The translations under genes and the position numbers were made by a program. The notes beneath the pieces were generated by a model, which saw only the letters and a list, made by a program, of their open reading frames with translations, had not been told where the DNA came from and ran no database searches. Shown here piece by piece: positions 33,603 through 40,470 of a stretch of 64,000 nucleotides of DNA. Position 1 is the stretch's first letter, and every line of letters starts with the position of its first letter. This DNA is from Polyangiaceae bacterium (GTDB lineage Bacteria; Myxococcota_A; Polyangia; Polyangiales; Polyangiaceae), in the NCBI GenBank assembly GCA_947475525.1, contig CANJMI010000015.1, positions 1 through 64,000 on the forward strand. The letters are read 5' to 3'.

Positions 33603-35381
33603 TCATTCGTCGTCGTCCGCGTCGTCCTCGGACTCGACAATCGCTGCGCGCTTGCCTTTTTTGCCGGTTTTGAGATCCAGCTTGCCGCCGAGCTTCTCTT
33701 TGATGAGGTCACCGATGGTGCCCGGCATCGCGTCGGCTTGGGCCTTCAAGGCCTTGCGCTGACGCTGTGCCGCGCCTTCCTTGTCGGAGCCGATGTTCTT
33801 CATGTTGAGGAACACGCGGCGGTCCATCGTGTCGACGCTGGATACCTCGACCTTGACCTTCTGCTTCGCCTTGATGCCGCCCTCGGGCTGGTCGGCGTCG
33901 GTGGCGGGCACCATGCCTTCGATGCCCTCCTTGATGCGAACGAAGATGCCGTACTCGCAGGTCGAGATGACCTCGGCTTCCTCGAGGATCGTGCCGATCG
34001 GCAGGTCGCTGAGGAGCGTGGGCCACGGGTCGTCAAAGAGTTGCTTGCAGCCGAGTGACACCTTCTTCTCGTCGTGGTTGATCGAGAGGATGATGGCTTG
34101 GATGGTCTCGCCCTTCTTGTAGAGGTCGGCCGGATTGTTGAGCTTGACGGTCCATGACAGGTCGGTCTTGTGGACCATGCCGTCGACGCCATCTTCGATA
34201 CCGACGAAGACGCCGTAGTCCGTGATCGAGCGAATCTTGCCCTCGATCTTTTCGCCCGGGTGGTACTTCTCGGTGAAGAGTTCCCACGGATCCGCCTCGA
34301 GCTGCTTCATGCCGAGGCTGATGCGCTTGGCGGTCGCATCGACTTCGAGGACCTGGCAGTCGACCTCTTGCGTGAGCTCGAGCACCTTCGAGGGGTGCTT
34401 GATCTTCTTGGTCCAGCTCATCTCGCTTACGTGGATGAGACCCTCGATGCCCGGCTCGATCTCGACGAACGCGCCGTAGTCGGTGAGGCTCATCACCTTG
34501 CCGCGGACACGCTTACCAGGCGGGTAAGCCTCGGCTGCGTGGGTCCATGGATCTTCTTGCGTCTGCTTCAAGCCGAGCGAAACGCGCTCGGTTTCCACGT
34601 TGTACTTGAGGACCTTGACTTCGACCTTGTCACCGACGTTGAACACCTCGCTCGGGTGATTCACGCGGCCCCACGACATGTCGGTGATGTGGAGCAGACC
34701 ATCGATGCCACCGAGATCGACGAACGCGCCGTACTCGGTGATGTTCTTGATCACGCCGATGACCATCATGCCCTCTTGCAAGGTCTCGAGGGTCTTCTGC
34801 TTCAGGGTGTCGCGCTCCTGTTCGAGGAGGACACGGCGCGAAAGAACGATGTTCCCGCGCTTTTTGTTGAACTTGATGACCTTGAAATCGAGCGTCTGCC
34901 CGATGAGGCGATCGAGGTTGCGGATCGGGCGCAGATCGACCTGCGAGCCCGGTAGGAATGCCTTCACGCCGCCCTTGATGGTGACCGCGAGGCCGCCCTT
35001 CACGCGTTGCGCGATCGTTCCTTCGATCAGCTGGTCCTGCTCACAGGCCGCCGAGATGTCGTCCCACACCTTCAGGCGATCGGCTTTCTCTTTCGAGATC
35101 TTGACGAGGCCGTCGTCGCTCTCGCGGCTCTCGACGAACACGTCGACGACGTCGCCGATTTTTACGGCGGACTTGCCGTCTGGGCCTTCGCCGAATTCCT
35201 TCAGCGAGATGACGCCTTCGCTCTTGCCGCCGATGTCGATGATGACGTAGTCGCGGTCGATGCCGACCACCGTACCGTGAATGATCTCGCCTTCTTTTGC
35301 GAAGGCATCCGTCGCAGCGATTTGCTCAAAGAGCGCCGCGAAGGAATCTTGGGACGTCGAAGTCTGAAAGTCTTGGCTCAT
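33603..35381 (-). CDS. rpsA: 30S ribosomal protein S1
   Basis: 592 residues with six S1 RNA-binding domains, at about 28-96, 115-180, 200-272, 285-357, 372-445 and 460-527. Domains 3 to 5 carry the strong consensus, for example EYGAFVDLGGIDGLLHITDMSW. The C-terminal tail is Lys-rich, then acidic (VESEDDADDDE). It brings mRNA to the small subunit. The start MSQDFQTSTSQDSFAALFEQ is fixed by the ATG at 35381. The gene has its own TTGACA promoter, a structured leader and a strong terminator. The cmk and aroA-like genes lie upstream in the classic order but are separated from it by three envelope or membrane genes. Confidence 0.97.
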   Translation of the reverse strand: MSQDFQTSTSQDSFAALFEQIAATDAFAKEGEIIHGTVVGIDRDYVIIDIGGKSEGVISLKEFGEGPDGKSAVKIGDVVDVFVESRESDDGLVKISKEKADRLKVWDDISAACEQDQLIEGTIAQRVKGGLAVTIKGGVKAFLPGSQVDLRPIRNLDRLIGQTLDFKVIKFNKKRGNIVLSRRVLLEQERDTLKQKTLETLQEGMMVIGVIKNITEYGAFVDLGGIDGLLHITDMSWGRVNHPSEVFNVGDKVEVKVLKYNVETERVSLGLKQTQEDPWTHAAEAYPPGKRVRGKVMSLTDYGAFVEIEPGIEGLIHVSEMSWTKKIKHPSKVLELTQEVDCQVLEVDATAKRISLGMKQLEADPWELFTEKYHPGEKIEGKIRSITDYGVFVGIEDGVDGMVHKTDLSWTVKLNNPADLYKKGETIQAIILSINHDEKKVSLGCKQLFDDPWPTLLSDLPIGTILEEAEVISTCEYGIFVRIKEGIEGMVPATDADQPEGGIKAKQKVKVEVSSVDTMDRRVFLNMKNIGSDKEGAAQRQRKALKAQADAMPGTIGDLIKEKLGGKLDLKTGKKGKRAAIVESEDDADDDE

Positions 35382-35507
35382 GATTGTGATGGATCCTCAG
35401 TCGCCCTGACCGTGATGTTCCCGTCACACCAGCGTGACGGGGGCTCCCAATTCGTTGTCGCTTCCTGAGTTCGCCGACAACGCCCGGGGGCCTATCCTCG
35501 TAGGGGA
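35382..35507 (-). promoter_or_regulatory. structured 5' leader of rpsA with three hairpins
   Basis: From the predicted start (about 35507) to the ATG there are about 125 bases without a gene. Three inverted repeats lie in order on the minus strand: CCTA/TAGG (35504-35491, loop CGAGGA), GTTGTCG/CGACAAC (35481-35454, loop containing AGGAAG) and CCCGTCAC/GTGACGGG (35441-35420, loop GCTGGT). The last is not followed by a T tract, so it is no terminator. By analogy with the autoregulated rpsA leader of gammaproteobacteria, a translational control element is possible. GAGGA lies 12-17 bases before the ATG. Confidence 0.55.
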
Positions 35508-35513
35508 GTCGTG

Positions 35514-35542
35514 CGTTTAATCGAAGGAGCACTGCGTGTCAA
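35514..35542 (-). promoter_or_regulatory. rpsA promoter
   Basis: On the minus strand there is a perfect -35 TTGACA (35542-35537), a 17-base spacer and TAAACG (35519-35514). The predicted transcription start near 35507 gives a leader of about 125 bases. It sits between the stop of the DUF420 gene (35607) and rpsA, so rpsA can be transcribed independently of the upstream genes. Confidence 0.6.
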
Positions 35543-35606
35543 ACGCGGAGCGGAACCGCGTTTCTCGTACACGACGGCGGCGCGCATCGGGCTTCTCACG
35601 TGCGTT

Positions 35607-36152
35607 TCACGAGTAGAGCATCGCGTAGATCACGACGCCGGTGACCGATACGTAGAGCCACAGGGGGAGGGTAATCTTGGCGAGCTTCCGATGCTGCGGG
35701 CGCTGGTTCACCCAACCGCGGTAGAGCGTGACGAGCGCGAGCGGCAGGATGACGACGGCGAGGATGATGTGGCTGCCCAGGATCGCGAGGTAGAGGCCGC
35801 GGTAGGCGCCGGTGTACGCCTTCGGCCCGCTCTTGAACCAATGATAGATGACGTAAGTCACGAGGAAGGTCGCCGATGTGGCGAAGGCGCAGAGCATCAC
35901 GTTGCGATGCTGGATGAGCTTGCGCTGGCGGATGAGCGCGTAGCCCGTGAGCAGCAGCACGGTCGTTGTGCCGTTCAGGCTCGCGTTGACGAGGGGCAGG
36001 GCGGAGACGTCTAGCGAACCTCCACCCGTCGGGCGCGGCCCAAGAATGAGAAAAGCCACGGCGCCGCACACGAGCGCGGACACGATGTAGATGATGCGCA
36101 GCCAGAAGCCGTCCCGTGCGCTGGTCTCGAGCGCTTTTTCTTCGGTCGTCAC
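35607..36152 (-). CDS. DUF420 family membrane protein
   Basis: 181 residues with five or so membrane helices: IIYIVSALVCGAVAFLILG, GTTTVLLLTGYALI, VMLCAFATSATFLVTYVIYH, SHIILAVVILPLALVTLYRG and LWLYVSVTGVVIYAML. LPLVNASLNGTTTVLL, the HR-N-M motif (IQHRNVMLCA) and VTYVIYHWFKSG match DUF420/YozB proteins, often found next to cytochrome oxidase assembly genes. Conserved His residues suggest a heme- or copper-related role, which is inference. No oxidase gene is in the window. It lies 10 bases after the upstream membrane-anchored gene. Confidence 0.85.
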   Translation of the reverse strand: MTTEEKALETSARDGFWLRIIYIVSALVCGAVAFLILGPRPTGGGSLDVSALPLVNASLNGTTTVLLLTGYALIRQRKLIQHRNVMLCAFATSATFLVTYVIYHWFKSGPKAYTGAYRGLYLAILGSHIILAVVILPLALVTLYRGWVNQRPQHRKLAKITLPLWLYVSVTGVVIYAMLYS

Positions 36153-36162
36153 GGGGGTGTGG

Positions 36163-37206
36163 CTACTTCAGCCGCGGTGTTTGTGCAAGGAGAGCGGAGA
36201 GCATGTCGGCGAGGCGTTGAACTTCACCTTCGAGTGCCGCAAACGGCCAGGCTGCGGCAACAAGGACGTTGTCTCCTTCGGCTCGAATGGTGGCTGACGT
36301 GAGGGCCTGACGCGCGCCCCCAAAATCACTCGGGGAAAAGATCAGCGCGAGTTTTACCGTCGCGAGGTCGGATTGGAGCGCCGACGCAAGCTCGGCGGCG
36401 GTCACTCCACGCGGGCGAAGTTGCAGGTCGACGCGAGGCGAGTCGTCGAGTGTGAACGTGCCGTTCAAGCGGTCGATCGTCGACAGGGTACGAATGGCGG
36501 AGAAGAGAGGAGGAAGGCTGTCGAGAGCGCGTCGGGACGCGGCGCTCTTCACCATGAAGGTGAGTGCTCCACGGGTCGGCAACGGCAGGTCGCTCGCACT
36601 CGATTCGGGGTCGCGCGCAGGGAGCGCGGCGAGCACGATGGACTTGGTGGTGCCGACGAGGATCGTTCCGTCAGCGGCTTGGCCGACGGTCGCGCCGAGC
36701 GTGTGCACGAGCACCTCACCGTCGCGCTTCCAGCCGCCTATCGCTTCCTCCTTGAGCACGGTTTCGAGGCCGTCCACAAACCGGCCGGCTTCGAGCGTGC
36801 CTCCGAAAGCGGCTACCCATTGCGTGCCGTCGAGCGAGCCCACGACCACCTCCCGCAAGTCCGTTGGCAGAGAAACGCCGGTGAGTTTTCGGAGACGGTC
36901 GAGACGCTCTTTGGCCCTGGTCGGTTGGTCTGGCGTGGCTCCTGCGTTTTCGAACACGGGGAGCAGTTTCTCCCGCACCGGTCTGAATGCGAGGAGCTGC
37001 AAGGCGTCCACGCGCACGGCGATGGTCGAACCCTCTGGCAAGTGCAGGTGAGCACGCGGCGGCGGGTGCAGGACTGCGAAGTAGAGGTAGGCGCCGACGC
37101 CGCCAACGACCGCGACCAACGTGAGCGCGACGACAACCCAGCGGAGTGAACCGCCGCGGCGCGTGGACTTCGAGGCCGGTGACGGCGTGGCTTGGGCTGG
37201 GTTCAT
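36163..37206 (-). CDS. membrane-anchored protein of unknown function
   Basis: 347 residues. One N-terminal membrane helix (about 22-44, WVVVALTLVAVVGGVGAYLY) is followed by a soluble, mostly beta/alpha region with LHLPEGSTIAVRVDALQLLAF and LREVVVGSLDGTQWVAAFGG. The pattern resembles proteins that measure or buffer envelope components (DUF3352-like), but I cannot fix a family. The start overlaps the upstream lipoprotein stop as ATGA. The neighbouring lipoprotein has a comparable layout (PGDLDVVLRLDLASIRDAL), so the two may be distant relatives working as a pair. Confidence 0.75.
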   Translation of the reverse strand: MNPAQATPSPASKSTRRGGSLRWVVVALTLVAVVGGVGAYLYFAVLHPPPRAHLHLPEGSTIAVRVDALQLLAFRPVREKLLPVFENAGATPDQPTRAKERLDRLRKLTGVSLPTDLREVVVGSLDGTQWVAAFGGTLEAGRFVDGLETVLKEEAIGGWKRDGEVLVHTLGATVGQAADGTILVGTTKSIVLAALPARDPESSASDLPLPTRGALTFMVKSAASRRALDSLPPLFSAIRTLSTIDRLNGTFTLDDSPRVDLQLRPRGVTAAELASALQSDLATVKLALIFSPSDFGGARQALTSATIRAEGDNVLVAAAWPFAALEGEVQRLADMLSALLAQTPRLK

Positions 37207-38231
37207 CGGGTGGGGTCAGAGTCTAGCGCGCGTTGTGAGGAAATTGGCGCGTCGGGCGCGACGGCGTGGTCTTGCATCAGGTCGAAAAGCACCGCCGCAG
37301 GGATTGGCCAACGCACCGTCACGCTGCGGTCGCGACGCTCGACCGTGAGCTTCCCGAGGAGCGCGGAGAGCTGCGCGCGTTCGGCTCCCGCTTCATGAAA
37401 TGCCAATAAAAATCGGGCAACGCGTTCGGCCGAGCGCTCCGTCCGACAACGGAGGCGCGCGGCGACGGCGAGCTCCCGACTGTGCACTTCGAGCACCGCC
37501 TCGACACGCTCGATGCCGCGGAGCAGTGTCCCTATCGACGGGCGCTCGCGAAGCCATGTTCCCGATGCGCGTTCGAGCCGCGCGTCGATGCTGAGCAGGC
37601 CGCGCGCTTCGGGATCGCCACGCCGCGGATCGGGGCCACGTGCGAGTACGCGACGTACGCTCGCGGCTTCGACCGGAGAGACGAATGCTCGCGCGTGTTC
37701 GAAGTCGAGGAGCTCGGCTGTGCCGCCACGGGGAGCGGGGCTGGTGGCGACGTAGCGGCTGACTCCGGCCACTCCGCTCGGCTGCGGCGACCAGGCGTCG
37801 GGCGAGGGCCGGGCGAGGGAGCGGTCTTTTAAGTCGACGACGAGAACGCGATCGCCCGCTCGCCAATCGGCGAGCCGCGTGCCGAGCCAGACAATTTGCG
37901 CCTCGCCGAGAGCGCGCGCCACGTCGCGGTCGATGCCGGCTTCAGCGATGCCGCGCTGGAGGAGTTCTTCCGTTGCGCGCTGGCCGAGCGCGTCTCGGAT
38001 CGAGGCGAGGTCGAGGCGAAGGACGACATCGAGGTCGCCGGGCATGAGCTCGACGGGATCGAGTGGGTGCGGCTTCACGCGCGCGCGTGCGGCGTTCAGA
38101 GTCTGCCCACCGCTCGTCTCGCCGCCGTGGGGCACGACTCGCCCGCAGCCAACGAGGAGCGAGCCCACCAAGAGCGAGCCCGTTAGAAACGCCGCGGCGA
38201 GCGTGTCACCCAGCGGCACGCAGGACGGCAT
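37203..38231 (-). CDS. lipoprotein related to its downstream neighbour
   Basis: 342 residues. The signal contains a 15-base duplication, encoding GSLLVGSLLVGCG, and the lipobox Cys29. The mature domain has MPGDLDVVLRLDLASIRDAL and IVWLGTRLADWRAGDRVLVV, resembling the strand-helix pattern of the membrane-anchored protein encoded next (HLPEGSTIAVRVDALQLL). Its start lies 26 bases inside the end of cmk; a GTG four codons in is an alternative. Location is the periplasmic side of a membrane, and function is unknown. It sits inside what is normally an aroA-cmk-rpsA cluster. Confidence 0.75.
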   Translation of the reverse strand: MPSCVPLGDTLAAAFLTGSLLVGSLLVGCGRVVPHGGETSGGQTLNAARARVKPHPLDPVELMPGDLDVVLRLDLASIRDALGQRATEELLQRGIAEAGIDRDVARALGEAQIVWLGTRLADWRAGDRVLVVDLKDRSLARPSPDAWSPQPSGVAGVSRYVATSPAPRGGTAELLDFEHARAFVSPVEAASVRRVLARGPDPRRGDPEARGLLSIDARLERASGTWLRERPSIGTLLRGIERVEAVLEVHSRELAVAARLRCRTERSAERVARFLLAFHEAGAERAQLSALLGKLTVERRDRSVTVRWPIPAAVLFDLMQDHAVAPDAPISSQRALDSDPTR

Positions 38232-38916
38232 CTTTCAGCTCGGCAACGATGTCGGGGACATCGCGCCCGCCCGAGTCGATGAGGATCGCGTCTTCCGCTT
38301 GGCGCAGCGGAGCGACGGCGCGTTCACTGTCACGTCGGTCGCGTAGCTCGACCTCGCCCCGAACCTGGTCGATGTCGGCTGCGTGACCGCTCGTCATGAG
38401 CTCGTCGTAGCGGCGCTCCGAACGAATCGCGACGCTCGCGGTGAGAAAGAATTTTACGTTGGCGTTCGGGAACACGACCGTTCCGATGTCGCGCCCTTCC
38501 GCGACGACTCCGCCGCTCGCGCCGAGCGCGCGCTGCAACTCGAGTAGTGCGGCACGTACCCGCGGAACGGACGACACGAGGCTTGCACCGAGGCTTATCT
38601 CCGCGGTTCGGAGCTCGCTTGTCACGTCGTCGCCGTCGAGCCAGACGCGGACGCCTTTTCCGCCGATCTCGGGTGCCGACTCGAGACGCAGCCCTTCGCG
38701 CGCAGTCAGCGACTCGGTGAGAGCCGCAACGCCGGTTTCGTCGTCCCATGCGACACCGGCACGAACCGCCGCCAACGCGACCGCGCGATAAATGGCGCCG
38801 GTGTCGAGCAGCACGTAGCCGAGAGCTTGCGCGAGCCGCTGGGCGACGGTGCTCTTGCCAGCCCCGGCCGGTCCGTCGATCGCCACCACCATCCGCTTTT
38901 CGCCAAGGCCGCTCAT
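38206..38916 (-). CDS. cmk: cytidylate kinase
   Basis: 236 residues from the ATG at 38916. The P-loop is AIDGPAGAGKSTVAQRLA, followed by LLDTGAIYRAVALAA, LDGDDVTSELRTAEISLGAS for the CMP-binding insert, VVAEGRDIGTVVFPNANVKF and a lid with RSERRYDEL. It phosphorylates CMP and dCMP. It starts 14 bases after the aroA-like gene, and the pair keeps the classical aroA-cmk order. An upstream in-frame extension to 39003 exists but overlaps the aroA-like gene and has no family sequence. Confidence 0.96.
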   Translation of the reverse strand: MSGLGEKRMVVAIDGPAGAGKSTVAQRLAQALGYVLLDTGAIYRAVALAAVRAGVAWDDETGVAALTESLTAREGLRLESAPEIGGKGVRVWLDGDDVTSELRTAEISLGASLVSSVPRVRAALLELQRALGASGGVVAEGRDIGTVVFPNANVKFFLTASVAIRSERRYDELMTSGHAADIDQVRGEVELRDRRDSERAVAPLRQAEDAILIDSGGRDVPDIVAELKDAVLRAAG

Positions 38917-38929
38917 CGCGGGGGCGAGC

Positions 38930-40369
38930 CTACAACGTCTCGGTCGCCGTTGCCTCGCTCGTTCTGCTCGCATCGAGGACGACGACGTCGACGCCGAGGG
39001 CACGGAACGTGGCGGCGATGCGGGGGAACGAATCGACGAGATCGCCGAGGCCGTCGATCGTCGTCGAGCGAGGGGTGCCGACTGCCAGCATCAACGCTGC
39101 GAGAGCGAGGTCCGCATCGCCACGGCAATCGATGTGAATTTCCTGACTAAACTCTTGACCAATGCCGCCTACGACAATGCCGCCTACGACGAGACCTTCG
39201 CTTTGCACTGTGCACGACGCACCGAAGCGCTCGAGCAGCGATTGTAGCGCTCGCGGGTCGAAGTCTCCGAACGTCGGGAGGTCGAACAATTGCGAGTGGG
39301 CACCACGCGGTGCGCGCGCTGCGAGCGAGGCCAATACGGGAATGGAGACACCGACGCGGTGCGCACGCTCGCCGCCAAGCGCGAGGCCGCGCGCTAGCCC
39401 AGAAGAAAGCGTGACGTCGGCGGCGGGTAGCCCGAGCGCGTCGTGCTTGGCCTCGACGTTAAGGCGAGCTCCGGCGTCGGCTAGGGCTTCGAGCCAGCCG
39501 AGTGCCGTCGGGCGTGTAGGCAACCTTCGAACGCCGACGTGGCTCCCCGGTCGTTGCAAAGCCGCGCCTAGAATCGCGGCGCTGAAGTTCGCGTCGGCCG
39601 GTAGTGGACCGCAAAGCCCACGGAGCCGCACTGGCCCCTCGAGCTCCAGCATCGGGCCGAGCGATTGGATGGGGGCACCGGCTGCCGTCAGCATGCGCTC
39701 GAGCACATCATGGCTGACGATGCGTTCGAAGAGTTGCGTGGCGCCCTCCGCGTCGATTCCCGACAGCAGCGCGGTCGCCTTCGCGAGGTCACGCATGTCG
39801 GGCCACGCTTCCGTTTCACCGAGCTCGTAATTTAGCGGGGAGAGGGGGATGTCGGATGGGCCGAGCGCGAACGGCGGGCCCATCTTGCCCGCTCGTGGGC
39901 GTCCCGCGCCCGTGACTTCTTCGAGGACGGGCTGCCCCTCGATCGTGCCGCCCCGCATTCGCAAAACGCGAGCGATGGGAGCCATCACGCGACGCATGAC
40001 GTCGGGATCGCCGATGAGGCAGGTCGCGAACGGCAAACTTGCACCTATTGCGGCGAGCGACGCCATCGCTGCGGGTGAGCGCCCCGCATCGAGCTCCCGA
40101 CCGGGCGCGCGCATGCCGCTGAGGCCCGTGCCGCGTATCCGAAAACCATGCCGTCGGCCGGCCTGGTCCGTCATGCTTTCGATGGCGACACCGAGGGACC
40201 TCAGCGCGAGGGCGATGCCAAGCTCCGGCACGCCACGTCCTTCGAGCACGCTCTCGCATCCTTCGGCGAGTGCCGCTATCACGAGGGCGTAGGTCGCGGC
40301 GGCGGAGTCGATTGGACCCGGAACGATGCCGCGGAGGGGCGAGTCGGAGGGCGTGACGAGTAAGCGCAT
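38930..40369 (-). CDS. EPSP-synthase-fold protein (AroA-like), catalytic residues apparently lost
   Basis: 479 residues from the ATG at 40369. Length, repeat architecture and position before cmk identify it as AroA-related. LNPTRTG-like LPTRPTALGWLEALADAGARL and TIDGLGDLVDSFPRI are recognisable. Yet the shikimate-3-phosphate/PEP residues differ by eye alignment to E. coli AroA. PGSKSxSxR is replaced by GPIDSAAATYAL (18-29), GNAGTAMRP by GRSPAAMAS (96-104), the SSQ region by PDMRD (190-194), and Asp313 by Val345. RxKExDR is replaced by LPTFGDFD (364-371), DHRMAM by GDADLAL, and Lys411 by Asp446. Arg127 or Arg128 may remain. EPSP synthesis by this protein is doubtful. The frame is intact, so it is maintained, perhaps with a new role. 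Confidence 0.8.
   Translation of the reverse strand: MRLLVTPSDSPLRGIVPGPIDSAAATYALVIAALAEGCESVLEGRGVPELGIALALRSLGVAIESMTDQAGRRHGFRIRGTGLSGMRAPGRELDAGRSPAAMASLAAIGASLPFATCLIGDPDVMRRVMAPIARVLRMRGGTIEGQPVLEEVTGAGRPRAGKMGPPFALGPSDIPLSPLNYELGETEAWPDMRDLAKATALLSGIDAEGATQLFERIVSHDVLERMLTAAGAPIQSLGPMLELEGPVRLRGLCGPLPADANFSAAILGAALQRPGSHVGVRRLPTRPTALGWLEALADAGARLNVEAKHDALGLPAADVTLSSGLARGLALGGERAHRVGVSIPVLASLAARAPRGAHSQLFDLPTFGDFDPRALQSLLERFGASCTVQSEGLVVGGIVVGGIGQEFSQEIHIDCRGDADLALAALMLAVGTPRSTTIDGLGDLVDSFPRIAATFRALGVDVVVLDASRTSEATATETL
39161..39190 (-). repeat. 15-bp perfect tandem repeat in the AroA-like gene
   Basis: The unit AATGCCGCCTACGAC (plus-strand sense) at 39161-39175 is repeated at 39176-39190. 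It encodes a doubled VVGGI in a surface-type loop (LVVGGIVVGGIGQEF). The length is a multiple of three, so the frame is kept. Confidence 0.9.
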
Positions 40370-40412
40370 CGAAAGTCGGTGAGACCCTAGCGATGTCGTC
40401 CATTCCACGCCC

Positions 40413-40451
40413 GAAAAAAAACGCCCGCGACCTTGGGAGCCGCGGGCAGGC
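40413..40451 (-). terminator. rho-independent terminator of the L,D-transpeptidase gene
   Basis: CGCCCGCG (40422-40429) pairs with CGCGGGC (40441-40447) over an 11-base loop. On the minus strand the stem is followed by TTTTTTTTCGG. It lies about 20 bases past the stop codon at 40471 and 44 bases before the AroA-like start at 40369, so it insulates that gene. Confidence 0.85.
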
Positions 40452-40470
40452 GTGTGGAGAACGACCGACG

